Assembly (NCBI RefSeq): GCF_905120475.1
Contig: NZ_CAJHOE010000001.1
Span: forward strand, 434,001 to 498,000
Direction of reading: 5' to 3'
DNA length: 64,000 bases
DNA from: Campylobacter suis
GTDB lineage: Bacteria > Campylobacterota > Campylobacteria > Campylobacterales > Campylobacteraceae
Positions 1 through 9,048 of this stretch are shown piece by piece. Numbering within the stretch: the first letter of the stretch is position 1; every line of letters begins with the position of its first letter. Both the position numbers and the translations under genes were made by a program. The notes beneath the pieces are model-generated. The model saw only the letters and a list, made by a program, of their open reading frames with translations. It was not told where the DNA came from and searched no databases.

Positions 1-1
1 T

Positions 2-448
2 AATGTTAAGATTATTGAGCTTGAAAAGCAAGTGGCAGAGCTAACGGATAAATTTTACCGTGCAAATGCAGACTTTGAGAACATGCGAAAGCGTGTAGAA
101 AAAGAGAAAGCTGATGTGGCAAGCTATGCAAATGAGAAATTCGCACGCGACCTTTTGCCTGTCATAGACGCACTTGAGATGGGCGCTGGGTTTGAAGCTG
201 ACGATGAGTTTTCTAAAAAGATAAAAGAGGGTATCGAGCTAAGCTTAAGTGAGTTTAAAAAAGCCCTTGAAAAGCATGGGGTAACGGCTATTGAGACAGA
301 CTGTGAGTTTGACCCAAATGTCCATAATGCCATTATGCGAGTTGATAGTGAAGCTCATGAAAGTGGTCGCATAGTGCAGGTCATGCAAAAAGGGTATTTG
401 ATAAATGGCAGGGTTTTACGCCCAGCGATGGTTAGTATAGCAAATTAA
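2..448 (+). CDS. grpE: GrpE nucleotide exchange factor (5' end outside window)
   Basis: Co-chaperone that releases ADP from DnaK in the cytoplasmic heat-shock folding cycle. The reading frame is open from base 2, so the true start lies upstream and the N-terminus is missing. What remains begins in the long coiled-coil helix (FYRANADFENMRKRVEKEK) and continues into the beta domain, ending in the typical GYLINGRVLRPAMVSIAN segment, which is the conserved GrpE C-terminal signature. It is followed after 22 bases by dnaK on the same strand with a good ribosome site (AAAGGA). The hrcA-grpE-dnaK order is usual in Campylobacter, so a heat-shock operon is expected, but the upstream control region is not in the window. 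Confidence 0.96.
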   Translation, partial: NVKIIELEKQVAELTDKFYRANADFENMRKRVEKEKADVASYANEKFARDLLPVIDALEMGAGFEADDEFSKKIKEGIELSLSEFKKALEKHGVTAIETDCEFDPNVHNAIMRVDSEAHESGRIVQVMQKGYLINGRVLRPAMVSIAN

Positions 449-470
449 ATTTAATAAAAAAGGATAAAAA

Positions 471-2339
471 ATGGCAAAAGTTATAGGAATTGACTTAGGA
501 ACGACTAACTCTTGTGTTAGCGTTTATGAGCGTGGCGAGAGTAAGGTTATCCCAAACAAAGAGGGTAAAAACACAACTCCTTCTGTTGTGGCTTTCACTG
601 ACAAGGGCGATGTTTTAGTTGGCGATGTGGCTAAGCGTCAAGCGGTTACAAACCCTGAAAAGACGATCTATTCTATCAAGCGTATTATGGGTTTGATGAG
701 TAACGAAGAGGCAGCAAAAGAGGCAAAGGAGCGTTTGCCGTATCATGTGGTAGATAGAAATGGTGCGTGTGCAATTGAGATTTCAGGTAAAGTTTATACT
801 CCACAAGAAATTTCAGCAAAAGTGCTAATTAAACTAAAAGAAGACGCAGAAGCTTATCTTGGCGAGAGCGTTACAGATGCTGTTATTACGGTGCCTGCGT
901 ATTTTAACGATAGCCAAAGAAAGGCTACAAAAGAGGCTGGAACGATAGCAGGACTAAATGTCCTTCGTATCATCAACGAACCAACAGCTGCGGCACTTGC
1001 TTATGGTCTTGACAAAAAAGAGGCTGAGAAAATTTTAGTTTATGATTTAGGTGGCGGTACATTTGACGTTACTGTGCTTGAAACTGGCGATAATGTTGTT
1101 GAAGTTTTGGCAACTGGCGGTAATGCGTTTTTAGGTGGCGATGACTTTGATAACCTTGTTATTGACTGGCTTGCAAGTGAGTTTAAAAGCGAAACTGGTA
1201 TCGATTTAAAAGGCGATGTTATGGCATCTCAGCGTTTAAAAGAGGCTGCTGAAAATGCTAAAAAAGAGCTAAGTTCAGCTCAAGAAAGCAACATAAACTT
1301 GCCATTTATCACAGCTGATGCAACAGGGCCAAAACACCTTGTAAAAACGCTAACTCGTGCGAAATTTGAAGGCATGATTGACGCTTTGGTGGCTCAAACT
1401 ATCGCAAAAATAAATGAAGTTGTAAAAGATGCTGGATTAAGCAAGAGCGAAGTAAAAGAAGTAGTTATGGTCGGTGGTTCTACTCGTGTGCCACTGGTTC
1501 AAGAAGAGGTTAAAAAAGCGTTTGGCAAAGAGCTAAATAAAAGCGTAAATCCAGATGAAGTTGTGGCTATTGGTGCTGCTATTCAGGGTGCGGTTATTAA
1601 GGGCGATGTTAAAGATGTATTGCTTCTTGATGTTACTCCGCTAAGTCTTGGTATCGAAACTTTGGGCGGTGTGATGACAAAGATCATTGAAAAAGGCACA
1701 ACTATACCAGTTAAGAAAAATCAAACCTTCTCAACTGCTGAAGATAATCAAAATGCGGTAACTATCCATGTTATACAAGGAGAGCGTGAGTTTGCAAGAG
1801 ATAACAAATCGCTAGGTCAGTTTAACCTAGAAGGTATCCCAGCAGCTCCTCGCGGTGTGCCTCAGATAGAAGTTGAGTTTGACATCGATGCAAACGGAAT
1901 TTTGACAGTTTCAGCAAAAGACAAAGCAACTGGTAAAGCTCAAAATATCACTATTTCAGGCTCAAGCGGTCTAAGTGATGATGAGATAAATAAGATGGTA
2001 AAAGAGGCTGAGCTTCACAAAGAAGAGGACGCTAAGCGTAAAGAATCAGTCGAGGCTAGAAACCAAGCTGACGCACTTGTTCATCAAACACAAAAGAGCA
2101 TGGACGAGCTAGGCGAGAAAGTCCCAGCTGAGGATCGTGCAAATATCGAAGCAGCACTAAATGAGCTAAAAGAGGTGCTAAAAGACGAAAGTGCTAGCAA
2201 AGAGCAAATAGACGCAAAGGTTAAAGCTCTAAGTGAAGCAAGTCATAAACTAGCTGAAGCGATGTATAAAAAAGATGAGAATGTTGGAGCTGGTGCAAAG
2301 AAAAAAGATGACGATGTTATCGACGCAGAAGTCGAGTAA
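471..2339 (+). CDS. dnaK: Molecular chaperone DnaK (Hsp70)
   Basis: Cytoplasmic Hsp70 chaperone, 622 residues, normal full length. The ATPase domain opens with [12 protein letters not shown] (residues 5-16). The phosphate-binding segments around residues 190-200 ([14 protein letters not shown]) and 335-345 ([10 protein letters not shown]) are intact. The substrate domain and helical lid follow, and the protein ends in the acidic tail [10 protein letters not shown]. It sits directly behind grpE. Two hairpins follow the stop codon, so the operon probably ends here. Nothing is unusual about the gene. Confidence 0.99.
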   Translation: MAKVIGIDLGTTNSCVSVYERGESKVIPNKEGKNTTPSVVAFTDKGDVLVGDVAKRQAVTNPEKTIYSIKRIMGLMSNEEAAKEAKERLPYHVVDRNGACAIEISGKVYTPQEISAKVLIKLKEDAEAYLGESVTDAVITVPAYFNDSQRKATKEAGTIAGLNVLRIINEPTAAALAYGLDKKEAEKILVYDLGGGTFDVTVLETGDNVVEVLATGGNAFLGGDDFDNLVIDWLASEFKSETGIDLKGDVMASQRLKEAAENAKKELSSAQESNINLPFITADATGPKHLVKTLTRAKFEGMIDALVAQTIAKINEVVKDAGLSKSEVKEVVMVGGSTRVPLVQEEVKKAFGKELNKSVNPDEVVAIGAAIQGAVIKGDVKDVLLLDVTPLSLGIETLGGVMTKIIEKGTTIPVKKNQTFSTAEDNQNAVTIHVIQGEREFARDNKSLGQFNLEGIPAAPRGVPQIEVEFDIDANGILTVSAKDKATGKAQNITISGSSGLSDDEINKMVKEAELHKEEDAKRKESVEARNQADALVHQTQKSMDELGEKVPAEDRANIEAALNELKEVLKDESASKEQIDAKVKALSEASHKLAEAMYKKDENVGAGAKKKDDDVIDAEVE

Positions 2340-2345
2340 GGCACG

Positions 2346-2375
2346 AAATTTAGCGGAGTAAAATCCGCTAAATTT
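2346..2375 (+). terminator. Hairpin after dnaK
   Basis: A perfect 12-bp inverted repeat (AAATTTAGCGGA, positions 2346-2357, and its complement at 2364-2375) with a six-base loop starts seven bases after the dnaK stop. The U-run is weak on either strand, so it could end transcription from dnaK, from dsbD (convergent), or stabilise the dnaK mRNA 3' end. Confidence 0.6.
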
Positions 2376-2393
2376 ACTTATATAAAACTAAAT

Positions 2394-2411
2394 AGCCGTT
2401 TCTAGACGGCT
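2394..2411. terminator. Second hairpin between dnaK and dsbD
   Basis: AGCCGT (2394-2399) pairs with ACGGCT (2406-2411) across a six-base loop. Flanking A and T bases on both sides make it a plausible second, bidirectional stop signal between the convergent dnaK and dsbD genes. The stem is only six pairs. Confidence 0.4.
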
Positions 2412-2454
2412 TAAATTCTACTTTTATTTACTCAAAAAGCAATACTAAAAACCA

Positions 2455-4170
2455 TCATATCCCTGAAATTTTCTCTAAAAACTTTTCGGGCGATATAAAG
2501 CCGATTATGCGTTTTGAGCTAAGTTGTTCGCCATTTTTAAAAAAGAGCAAAGCTGGTGGATCAATGAGTGAAAATTCTTTCAATATCGCGTCATTTTCGC
2601 TACTTTGTTTAGTTACATCTATACGGATAAGCTCAAATTCTTTAAGGCGTTTTGCAACTGCTTGATCGGTAAAAGTTATGCTCTCAAGCTCCTTACAGCT
2701 AGCGCACCAGTCCGCATAAAAGTCTATCATAACAGGTTTTTGTGCTATCTGTATGGCTTGTTTTAGCTCAGTTGGATTTGTTATAGAGCGAAAATTTAGC
2801 TCATTTTGTATCTCTTTGGAGTTTGTATTTTGATTAAAATTTGCCAATGGTTTTAAAGGATCTTTTGCACCACTAAAAGCCCCAACCAAAAGCATAGCTG
2901 AGTATATAAATAAAAGTAAAAATATCGCTTTTTTCACCCTTTGTTTCGCACTACTTGCTGGTTCAAATGCCCCAAAAAACACAGCCATAAATACACCGAT
3001 TACGCCGTATCCAGCAAGCTCAAAGCCACTTCCTAGCGTCCTAGCAAGAAGCCATACTGCCATAGCTAACATCAAAAAGCCAAATGCAGCCTTTATGGCA
3101 TCCATCCACTCGCCAGGCTTTGGTAAAATTTTACCACTGCTAGCTCCTATAACAAGTAGTGGTATGCCCATGCCAAGACCCATTACAAAAAGCATTAAGC
3201 CACCATAAAGTGCATTTCCACTTTGTGCGATATAAAGTAGGGCTCCAGCCAAAGGGGCAGCCACACAAGGCGAAACCACAAGAGCCGCTGCAAAACCCAT
3301 TATAAAAACGCCAAATAGACTGCTTTTGCCTTGCGAGCGCTTACTGATAAAATTTTCAAATTTTGCTGGCAGTCTTAAATCATAAAAACCAAACATACTA
3401 AATGCAAGACCGATAAATACAAGAGCAAAAGAGCCCAGTACCCAGCCATTTTGTAACATACCACCAAGACCCAAGCCTAAAAAGCTAGCCACAACACCAG
3501 CCAGTGCATAAGCCAAGCTCATTGCAACAACATACACTAGCGAAAGTACAAAACCGCGCCAAGTTTCAAGCTGTGAACCGCCTTTTGATATGATGATAGA
3601 TGAAAGTATTGGTATCATAGGAAAGATACAAGGCGTAAGCGCCAAAAGTAGACCATAGCCAAAAAATGTAGCGAGCGAGAGAATGAAATTTGTATCTTTA
3701 AGCTCATTTGCTATGCGTTCATCATCAGCAAGCTCTGATACTTCTTCACTTGTATTTTCAGCTTGTTCACTAGCTTTTAGTTCGCCATTTTTATGGCTTA
3801 TGGTATATATTTTAGTTTGCGGTCGGTAGCAGATACCATTTTTAGCACAGCCTTGATAGTTTAGTGTTATTGTAGATATATCGTTTTGAAGCAAATTTTT
3901 AGGTACAAGCAGGCTAAATTCTTTAAAGATGATGTTGTACTCGCCACTTTGTTCATGGGGTGGCATATCTAGGCTGTTGTTTATATTTTTGCCATCAAGT
4001 AGGATATTAAAAGTATCTTTATAGATATAGATATTTTCTCCAAATTTAAAACTAAATTCAACTCCGTCTGTGTTTATTTTATGTTTTATATCAAAGGCTT
4101 CGCTTGTGTTTAAAACTTGTGAAAAAGCTATGCAGGTGGTTAAAAGTAGGGCTGTTATCAGTCGTAGCAT
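2455..4170 (-). CDS. dsbD: Thiol:disulfide interchange protein DsbD
   Basis: Inner-membrane protein that carries electrons from cytoplasmic thioredoxin to periplasmic thiol proteins. It has 571 residues in the canonical three parts. A signal peptide leads into a periplasmic alpha domain with two cysteines (GCAKNGIC). The multi-span beta domain has the redox cysteines in the LTPCIFPMIP and VSPCVAAPLAG segments. The C-terminal thioredoxin-like domain has WCASC with cysteines 489 and 492. The start is supported by AAGGAG seven bases upstream. It stands alone between convergent dnaK and the porin gene. Likely partners are periplasmic Dsb proteins and cytochrome c maturation factors encoded elsewhere. 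Confidence 0.96.
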   Translation of the reverse strand: MLRLITALLLTTCIAFSQVLNTSEAFDIKHKINTDGVEFSFKFGENIYIYKDTFNILLDGKNINNSLDMPPHEQSGEYNIIFKEFSLLVPKNLLQNDISTITLNYQGCAKNGICYRPQTKIYTISHKNGELKASEQAENTSEEVSELADDERIANELKDTNFILSLATFFGYGLLLALTPCIFPMIPILSSIIISKGGSQLETWRGFVLSLVYVVAMSLAYALAGVVASFLGLGLGGMLQNGWVLGSFALVFIGLAFSMFGFYDLRLPAKFENFISKRSQGKSSLFGVFIMGFAAALVVSPCVAAPLAGALLYIAQSGNALYGGLMLFVMGLGMGIPLLVIGASSGKILPKPGEWMDAIKAAFGFLMLAMAVWLLARTLGSGFELAGYGVIGVFMAVFFGAFEPASSAKQRVKKAIFLLLFIYSAMLLVGAFSGAKDPLKPLANFNQNTNSKEIQNELNFRSITNPTELKQAIQIAQKPVMIDFYADWCASCKELESITFTDQAVAKRLKEFELIRIDVTKQSSENDAILKEFSLIDPPALLFFKNGEQLSSKRIIGFISPEKFLEKISGI

Positions 4171-4264
4171 CTTATCTCCTTAAAAGGGATAATTTTACTT
4201 GAAAATTATAAATTTTTTGTAAAAATAAGCAAGAGCATAGATTTAAAGTGTAAAATTTAAAAAC

Positions 4265-4290
4265 CCCAAGCAGGGCGAACCTAGCTTGGG
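4265..4290 (-). terminator. Terminator of the porin gene
   Basis: On the minus strand CCCAAGC and GCTTGGG form a seven-pair stem (4284-4290 and 4265-4271) followed by GTTTTTAAATTTT. It lies 25 bases after the porin stop codon and is a normal intrinsic terminator. Confidence 0.75.
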
Positions 4291-4314
4291 ATGGGTAAAA
4301 CTTATATTAAGTTT

Positions 4315-5595
4315 TTAGAAAGAGTATACAGTTTGGAAGCGGAAGTAGTCTCTTTTATCTTTATCGCCACCATCTTTTTCAGTTATATGTGAATACCAGC
4401 TTGTAAAGTTAAGCTTTTTGCTGTATTTATAGCCTAGTCTAGCTACCCACTCATCATATTTTACTTTTTCAATATCGCCACTTGCTGCATCTTTAGTTTT
4501 TACATTACCTTTAGCATAGTCGCCACCTACAAAGAATTTATCAAATGTATAACCAGCTTTTACAAACCAGAAGCTACCTTTGCCTTCCGCTAGAGAGTAG
4601 TCAATCTTGTCACTTACTAGTCTCTCACCCGGTGCTATAAGCTTGCCTTCATCTTCAAAAACATAAGATGTAGCACCATAATCTTTTGCTTTAAAGCCTA
4701 CATAACCACCATCTAGTGCTACACCAAATAGATCTGTGCCAAGTTGACCAGCATAGAAGTTACCATCTGTATAGTTTATACCTAATGTATCAAATGTTTT
4801 TTCTGCTTTGCTGTCGGCGTCTGAGTGAACATATTGAGCTTTAGCTCTGATAGCTACATCATCAGCAACATTAAATTTACCAGTTAGCTCAACTGCAAGC
4901 AGGTCAGCTACCTTATCTAGGCTAGCATACCATAGTTGAAAGCCTACTGGATCATAAGAACCAATAGCTGCTACACCATATAGGTTGCCTGGCTTATAAG
5001 AAATATCTTTAGATATTACTGTTTTTGTAATTTTTGTAACAGTATCTTTTTCGCTTTTATCGTTTGCTATATCTAATAATTGACCATCTGCCTCATAAGT
5101 ATCATAATCAAGTGCATCAAATGCTACTGCTGCAAGTGTTAGACCTTCGATATCTTGATTTACTATTCTGATACCTGTGCCAACTTCATCATCTGTAAAG
5201 AATGTACCGACCTCTTGCTTACCAGCTGTAACTGTTGTATTACCAGCTTTGTAGCCTAGATATAGTTGGTATACACCAAAGTGTTTATCTGCATCTGTTT
5301 TATCAAGACCGTTGTTGCCAGATGTATCTCTTGACTGATATCTTAGACCTAAAACGCCAAAGAAGTTGTCGTCAATGGCTGCTTTGAAATTTGTCTTGAT
5401 TCTGAAAGTGTGGTGAGAGTTAGTTTTACTTCCTTGCTCGCCAGATGCTTTTGTTTTTATAGAGTCATATCTGTATCTAGCCATACCTGATACATCTACA
5501 TTTTTTATAGCTTCTTCAAGTGGAGTAGCTGAAGCTACACTTGAGAAAGCACCTAGAGCAACCATAGTTGCAAGTGAGATTTTTGCAAGTTTCAT
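4315..5595 (-). CDS. porA: Major outer membrane porin (MOMP/PorA family)
   Basis: General diffusion porin of the outer membrane, 426 residues, close to the usual Campylobacter MOMP length. A Sec signal peptide ends at AtA-like sequence (SSVASA, about residue 23), and the mature protein opens with TPLEEAIKNVDVSGMARYRYD, a hallmark of Campylobacter MOMP. The rest is alternating beta-strand sequence rich in Gly, Tyr and Asp, and it ends with Phe (TVYSF) as expected for a barrel protein. A strong AAAAGGAGA ribosome site precedes the ATG. It is a monocistronic gene with its own terminator. Surface loops of this family vary between strains and are antigenic. Confidence 0.93.
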   Translation of the reverse strand: MKLAKISLATMVALGAFSSVASATPLEEAIKNVDVSGMARYRYDSIKTKASGEQGSKTNSHHTFRIKTNFKAAIDDNFFGVLGLRYQSRDTSGNNGLDKTDADKHFGVYQLYLGYKAGNTTVTAGKQEVGTFFTDDEVGTGIRIVNQDIEGLTLAAVAFDALDYDTYEADGQLLDIANDKSEKDTVTKITKTVISKDISYKPGNLYGVAAIGSYDPVGFQLWYASLDKVADLLAVELTGKFNVADDVAIRAKAQYVHSDADSKAEKTFDTLGINYTDGNFYAGQLGTDLFGVALDGGYVGFKAKDYGATSYVFEDEGKLIAPGERLVSDKIDYSLAEGKGSFWFVKAGYTFDKFFVGGDYAKGNVKTKDAASGDIEKVKYDEWVARLGYKYSKKLNFTSWYSHITEKDGGDKDKRDYFRFQTVYSF

Positions 5596-5729
5596 AATGT
5601 TCTCCTTTTAAGAAATGTAGTAGAATAGTAACTTTTTATATTTTAAAGTATGCTTAAATTTTGTGGAATTTTTTAAATTTGTTACCGAATATTAACCAAA
5701 AAGTGCGAAAAAATAGTAAAAAGAGAAAT

Positions 5730-5749
5730 TTGGCGAGATAACTCGCCAA
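5730..5749 (-). terminator. Terminator after the DUF937 gene
   Basis: TTGGCGAG (5730-5737) and CTCGCCAA (5742-5749) form a perfect eight-pair stem with a four-base loop. On the minus strand it is followed by ATTTCTCTTTTT, directly after the DUF937 gene, and would close the kbp operon. Confidence 0.75.
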
Positions 5750-5753
5750 GTGT

Positions 5754-6275
5754 TTAAGCTTTTTTGCCGAAGAAATTTCCAGCCATTTTAAAAAGATCAT
5801 CAACGATAGAGCCATCGTTATTTTGATCGATGAAATTTGTAAGCATAGAGGTAAGGTCGCCTTGACTAGCGTTTTGGCTTAAATTTGATGAATTTACTTG
5901 TTTGTTAAAAAGTCCCGCAACAAGTGGAGCGATAAGTGGCAAAAGTTGCTTGATAGAGCCAGCGTCTATACCAAGCTGTGAGCCAACATCTCCAGCAAGC
6001 GCTCGGCTGTTTTCTTTTGAGCCTGTTAAAAAGCCTAGAAGCTCTTTGCCATGCTGTGCGTCTGGACTTTTCATGTCGGCTGTTTTTATAAGATCAAGTA
6101 GCTGGCTTGAGTCCTCGTCCGACTTAAAATTTGCATTTGCACGCTGCATAAATACTGGTGCGACCTTAGCTATAACAGAGCTTACATCTGCTGGATCTAG
6201 CCCGGTCTTGTTTGCCATCTGCTCTATAGTGTTTTGACTTAGTCCAGAGCTTAGTAAAAGGTTTAGAATGTTCAT
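5754..6275 (-). CDS. DUF937 (YidB-like) family protein
   Basis: A 173-residue soluble protein without signal peptide. Residues 1-60 (LLSSGLSQNTIEQMANKTG and following) and about 95-120 (LGIDAGSIKQLLPLIAPLVAGLFN) match the pattern of DUF937/YidB proteins, whose function is unknown. The C-terminal part (NQNNDGSIVDDLFKMAGNFFG) resembles a short calcium-loop-like stretch often seen at the end of this family. It starts nine bases after the Kbp gene on the same strand, so the two are almost certainly co-transcribed and may work together in envelope or ion homeostasis. That last point is inference. Confidence 0.7.
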   Translation of the reverse strand: MNILNLLLSSGLSQNTIEQMANKTGLDPADVSSVIAKVAPVFMQRANANFKSDEDSSQLLDLIKTADMKSPDAQHGKELLGFLTGSKENSRALAGDVGSQLGIDAGSIKQLLPLIAPLVAGLFNKQVNSSNLSQNASQGDLTSMLTNFIDQNNDGSIVDDLFKMAGNFFGKKA

Positions 6276-6284
6276 TTTATGCCC

Positions 6285-6701
6285 TTAAAGCTTTGGAATT
6301 CTGATCTTTTGACCAGGATAGATAAGGTTTGCGTCTTTTATGACTTCGCGGTTGGCTTCAAAAATTTTTGGATATTTGTTTGCGTTGCCGTAAAATTGCT
6401 TAGCTATCTTTGATAAGTTGTCGCCTTTTTGGATAGTATAAAAGCTATCTTCTGCGTCTTCTACGCCGTCAAATTCGACATTTTTAATACCAGCGACATT
6501 GCCAGCGATAAGTGCTGCTTTCTCTTTGACATCTTGCGGTGCGTCACCAGTTATCTTTACGGTGTCGCCTTCAACTTTGACTTCAAAATTTTCAGCCGCG
6601 TCGCCAAGACTTGTAGATAGCTCATCTTTAACGCTCTTGTTGTCGTCGCCTATGCCTAGAAGCTTTTTGCCTGCCTCTGCTACAAATGAAAGAAAACCCA
6701 T
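6285..6701 (-). CDS. kbp: Kbp-type BON-LysM protein (YgaU family)
   Basis: 138-residue protein that closely follows E. coli Kbp/YgaU, a cytoplasmic potassium-binding protein, in length and layout. It opens with MGFLSFVAEAGKKL, followed by a BON domain (about residues 25-80) and a C-terminal LysM domain (about 87-137) with FYTIQKGDNLSKIAKQFYG and YPGQKIRIPKL. There is no signal peptide, so the LysM part probably does not act on the cell wall. A strong AAAAGGAG precedes the ATG. It is the first gene of a two-gene unit with the DUF937 protein. Confidence 0.8.
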   Translation of the reverse strand: MGFLSFVAEAGKKLLGIGDDNKSVKDELSTSLGDAAENFEVKVEGDTVKITGDAPQDVKEKAALIAGNVAGIKNVEFDGVEDAEDSFYTIQKGDNLSKIAKQFYGNANKYPKIFEANREVIKDANLIYPGQKIRIPKL

Positions 6702-6879
6702 GTTTTACTCCTTTTAAAAAAATTACATCATTATATCGGTAAAACGGTAAATAAATGAATATGTTGTAAGAAAATTTTAACAAAGAGTACTTTTTGGGGC
6801 TTTGGTTGTGTAGATAAATGGTGTTTTTGCTGGATTATTTGTAAAATCTATTTTTGGTTTGTTTGAAAATTTAAAAATA

Positions 6880-6904
6880 AAAAGGGGCGTGCTAGCCCCA
6901 AAAA
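6880..6904 (-). terminator. Terminator of the flagellin-like gene
   Basis: GGGGC (6884-6888) pairs with GCCCC (6895-6899), A-rich on one side and T-rich on the other in both directions. On the minus strand it is followed by TTTTTATTTTT and lies just after the flagellin-like gene stop. Confidence 0.7.
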
Positions 6905-6916
6905 ATGATAAGTTTA

Positions 6917-7687
6917 TTACGCTAGAAGTCTATCCATCTGTGCTGCAAGAGCTTGTGTGTTGTGCGCTTGAGCCAAAAGGGCAGCATTTAGCTGTAAGTT
7001 GCTACTATTTATATCGTTTAAATTTTTAGCTATGTCGTTATTTTGTAAGTTGCTTTCGCTCTGTCTTAGTGAAACACTTTGTCTTAGGGTGTTTGAGATG
7101 TCAGAAAGCATGCCATTTTGCGCTGCGCCTATGTCGCCACGAAGTGAGTTGATATTTTTTGTAAATTCCTCAATGGTTGAAGGATTTGATATATCAAGGC
7201 TCGAAATTCCAGCACTGATAGTTTCTGAGCTTAGATTTATCTCTTGTGTTCCTGATCCAGTAAAGAAGTTCATCTCTGCACCAAACACATTTTTGCCGTT
7301 AAATGTAGCGTTTTGTAAGCTTTGGCTCATAGAGTCTTTAAGGGCGTTAGCTTCACTATTTAGCATAGAGCGTTGGCTGTCATTTAGTGCGGCACTGTTA
7401 CCTCTAACTGAAAGCTCATTTAAACGGTCTGCGCTCTGGCTTAAATTTGCAAGAGTGCTATCTGCTATACCAAGCATGCCGATAGCGTCGTTGGCGTTTG
7501 CTATGCCTTGTTCTAGGATATTACTCTGACTTAATAGCGCGTCAGCGATGGCTAAATTTGAGCTGTCAGCTTCGCTTAAAGCATGGGTGGCAGATATGTT
7601 TTGGAGTGCCTTTTCTCCAGCTGTTTTTGCCTTATCTCCATTGGCGTTTATCTGCTGGGAATTTGTTGTAAAGCTATTGATTTTCAT
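6917..7687 (-). CDS. Flagellin-like protein (possibly FlaC-type)
   Basis: 256 residues, about half the length of the major Campylobacter flagellins. It shows the flagellin N-terminal helical domain (residues 1-130, with SQSNILEQGIANANDAIGMLGIADSTL and NATFNGKNVFG) and the C-terminal helical domain (about 195-256, SLRQSESNLQNNDIAKNLNDINSSNLQLNAALLAQ), with almost no variable central D2/D3 region. Such short flagellins in Campylobacter (FlaC) are secreted through the flagellar apparatus rather than forming the filament. The N-terminus differs from the FlaC I remember, so the exact paralogue is uncertain. A sigma-70-like TATAAT lies upstream and AAGGAG precedes the ATG. Confidence 0.75.
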   Translation of the reverse strand: MKINSFTTNSQQINANGDKAKTAGEKALQNISATHALSEADSSNLAIADALLSQSNILEQGIANANDAIGMLGIADSTLANLSQSADRLNELSVRGNSAALNDSQRSMLNSEANALKDSMSQSLQNATFNGKNVFGAEMNFFTGSGTQEINLSSETISAGISSLDISNPSTIEEFTKNINSLRGDIGAAQNGMLSDISNTLRQSVSLRQSESNLQNNDIAKNLNDINSSNLQLNAALLAQAHNTQALAAQMDRLLA

Positions 7688-7712
7688 TTTAGCTCCTTCT
7701 AAAAATTTTCTA

Positions 7713-7718
7713 ATTATA
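7713..7718 (-). promoter_or_regulatory. Candidate -10 element of the flagellin-like gene
   Basis: On the minus strand GGTTATAATTAG places a perfect TATAAT about 26 bases before the start codon, next to an AAGGAG ribosome site. Campylobacter sigma-70 promoters often have only this element plus upstream AT-rich sequence. No sigma-28 motif was seen here. Confidence 0.5.
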
Positions 7719-7746
7719 ACCTAGACAATATAAATTTAAGCTTTAT

Positions 7747-9039
7747 TTACTCATCTAATCTAGCGCTTACAGAGCGGGCGTGTGCACCAAGACCTTCTGC
7801 ATTTGCAAGTGCGATACATGCTGATGAGAGTGCGTGAAAACCACTCTTGTTAAGACCGATAATAGAGCTTCTTTTTATAAAATTTTCAACCCCCAAAGGC
7901 GAGTAAAAGCGCGCGCTTCCGCCAGTTGGTAGAGTGTGGTTTGGTCCAGCTAGGTAATCACCCATCGCTTCTGGTGTGTAGTGTCCTAAAAATATCGCTC
8001 CCGCATGCTTTATGTCATCAAGATAACGCTCGCAATCATCTGTAGCTATCTCTAAGTGCTCAACCGCAAGCTCGTTCATTAAATTTATACATTCGGGCAT
8101 GTCGGCGCATACGATGATGGCGCTTTTATTTTGGATACTAGTTCTTGCGATAGACTCTCTTTTAAGTGTGTTAAGCTCAGTTTTTACATGCTCTGCTACA
8201 CTTTTGGCAAAATTTTCACTTGGAGTTAGCAAAAAACTACTTGCAAGCTCGTCATGCTCGGCTTGACTAAGTAAGTCAATAGCTATGTGGCGGGCGTTTG
8301 CGCTATCGTCAGCTATCACGCCTATCTCGCTTGGACCTGCTATCATATCGATATTTACTTCGCCAAAAACTAGCTTTTTAGCTGTTGCGACATAGATATT
8401 TCCAGGGCCGGTTATGACATCTACTTTTGGAATACTTTGCGTTCCGTATGCCATCGCTGCAACAGCACTTGCCCCGCCTATTTTAAAGGCAGTTTTTATA
8501 CCACAAAGATGCATGGCTGCTAGCACAAGAGAGTTGACTTCACCGCTAATAGCAGGCGTGCAAACGATAATGTCACGCACTCCAGCCACGATAGCTGGGA
8601 TGGCATTCATAAGAAGTGAGCTAGGGTATGCTGCCTTGCCTCCAGGTATATAAAGTCCAGCTCTATCTACTGGGCTAAATTTAGCGCCTAAGGTATTGCC
8701 GTGCTCATCTTTTATTCTCCATGTAGATGGCTTGTTTTGTTCGTGGTAGGCTTTTATACGCTCAAATGCTAACTTTAAAGCGTTTTTTAGGGGTTCATCT
8801 AAATTTTCAAAGGCTTTTTTCATCTCATCAGTTGAAATTCTAAGCTCATCTGCTGTTTTTGGCTCCCAGCGATCAAACTTTGAAATTTGTGAGATTATAG
8901 CCTTGTCTTTTTGGCTTTTTACTTCATCTATAATGTTTAAAACCACTGGTGTAACGCTACTCATATCTATATCAGAGCGATGGACTAGTTTATTAAATTC
9001 ATCTTTAAAATTTTTGTCTTTTGTGTTTAGAATTTTCAT
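7747..9039 (-). CDS. hisD: Histidinol dehydrogenase HisD
   Basis: Catalyses the last two steps of histidine synthesis, L-histidinol to L-histidine, with NAD and zinc in the cytoplasm. 430 residues, normal size. Family signatures are present: SPVDRAGLYIPGGKAAYPSS, the HisD signature region around IDMIAGPSEIGVIADD, AEHDELASS with zinc/catalytic residues, and GPNHTLPTGGSARFYSPLGV. It is separated from the rest of the his genes, which are not in this window. The next gene downstream is on the same strand but functionally unrelated (flagellin-like). Confidence 0.97.
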   Translation of the reverse strand: MKILNTKDKNFKDEFNKLVHRSDIDMSSVTPVVLNIIDEVKSQKDKAIISQISKFDRWEPKTADELRISTDEMKKAFENLDEPLKNALKLAFERIKAYHEQNKPSTWRIKDEHGNTLGAKFSPVDRAGLYIPGGKAAYPSSLLMNAIPAIVAGVRDIIVCTPAISGEVNSLVLAAMHLCGIKTAFKIGGASAVAAMAYGTQSIPKVDVITGPGNIYVATAKKLVFGEVNIDMIAGPSEIGVIADDSANARHIAIDLLSQAEHDELASSFLLTPSENFAKSVAEHVKTELNTLKRESIARTSIQNKSAIIVCADMPECINLMNELAVEHLEIATDDCERYLDDIKHAGAIFLGHYTPEAMGDYLAGPNHTLPTGGSARFYSPLGVENFIKRSSIIGLNKSGFHALSSACIALANAEGLGAHARSVSARLDE

Positions 9040-9048
9040 ATTTTACCT

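Noticed and set aside
2346-2411. CRISPR-like repeats or attachment site at the two hairpins after dnaK
   Set aside because: The two inverted repeats differ in sequence, there is no regular spacing and no direct repeat. They behave as terminators between convergent genes.
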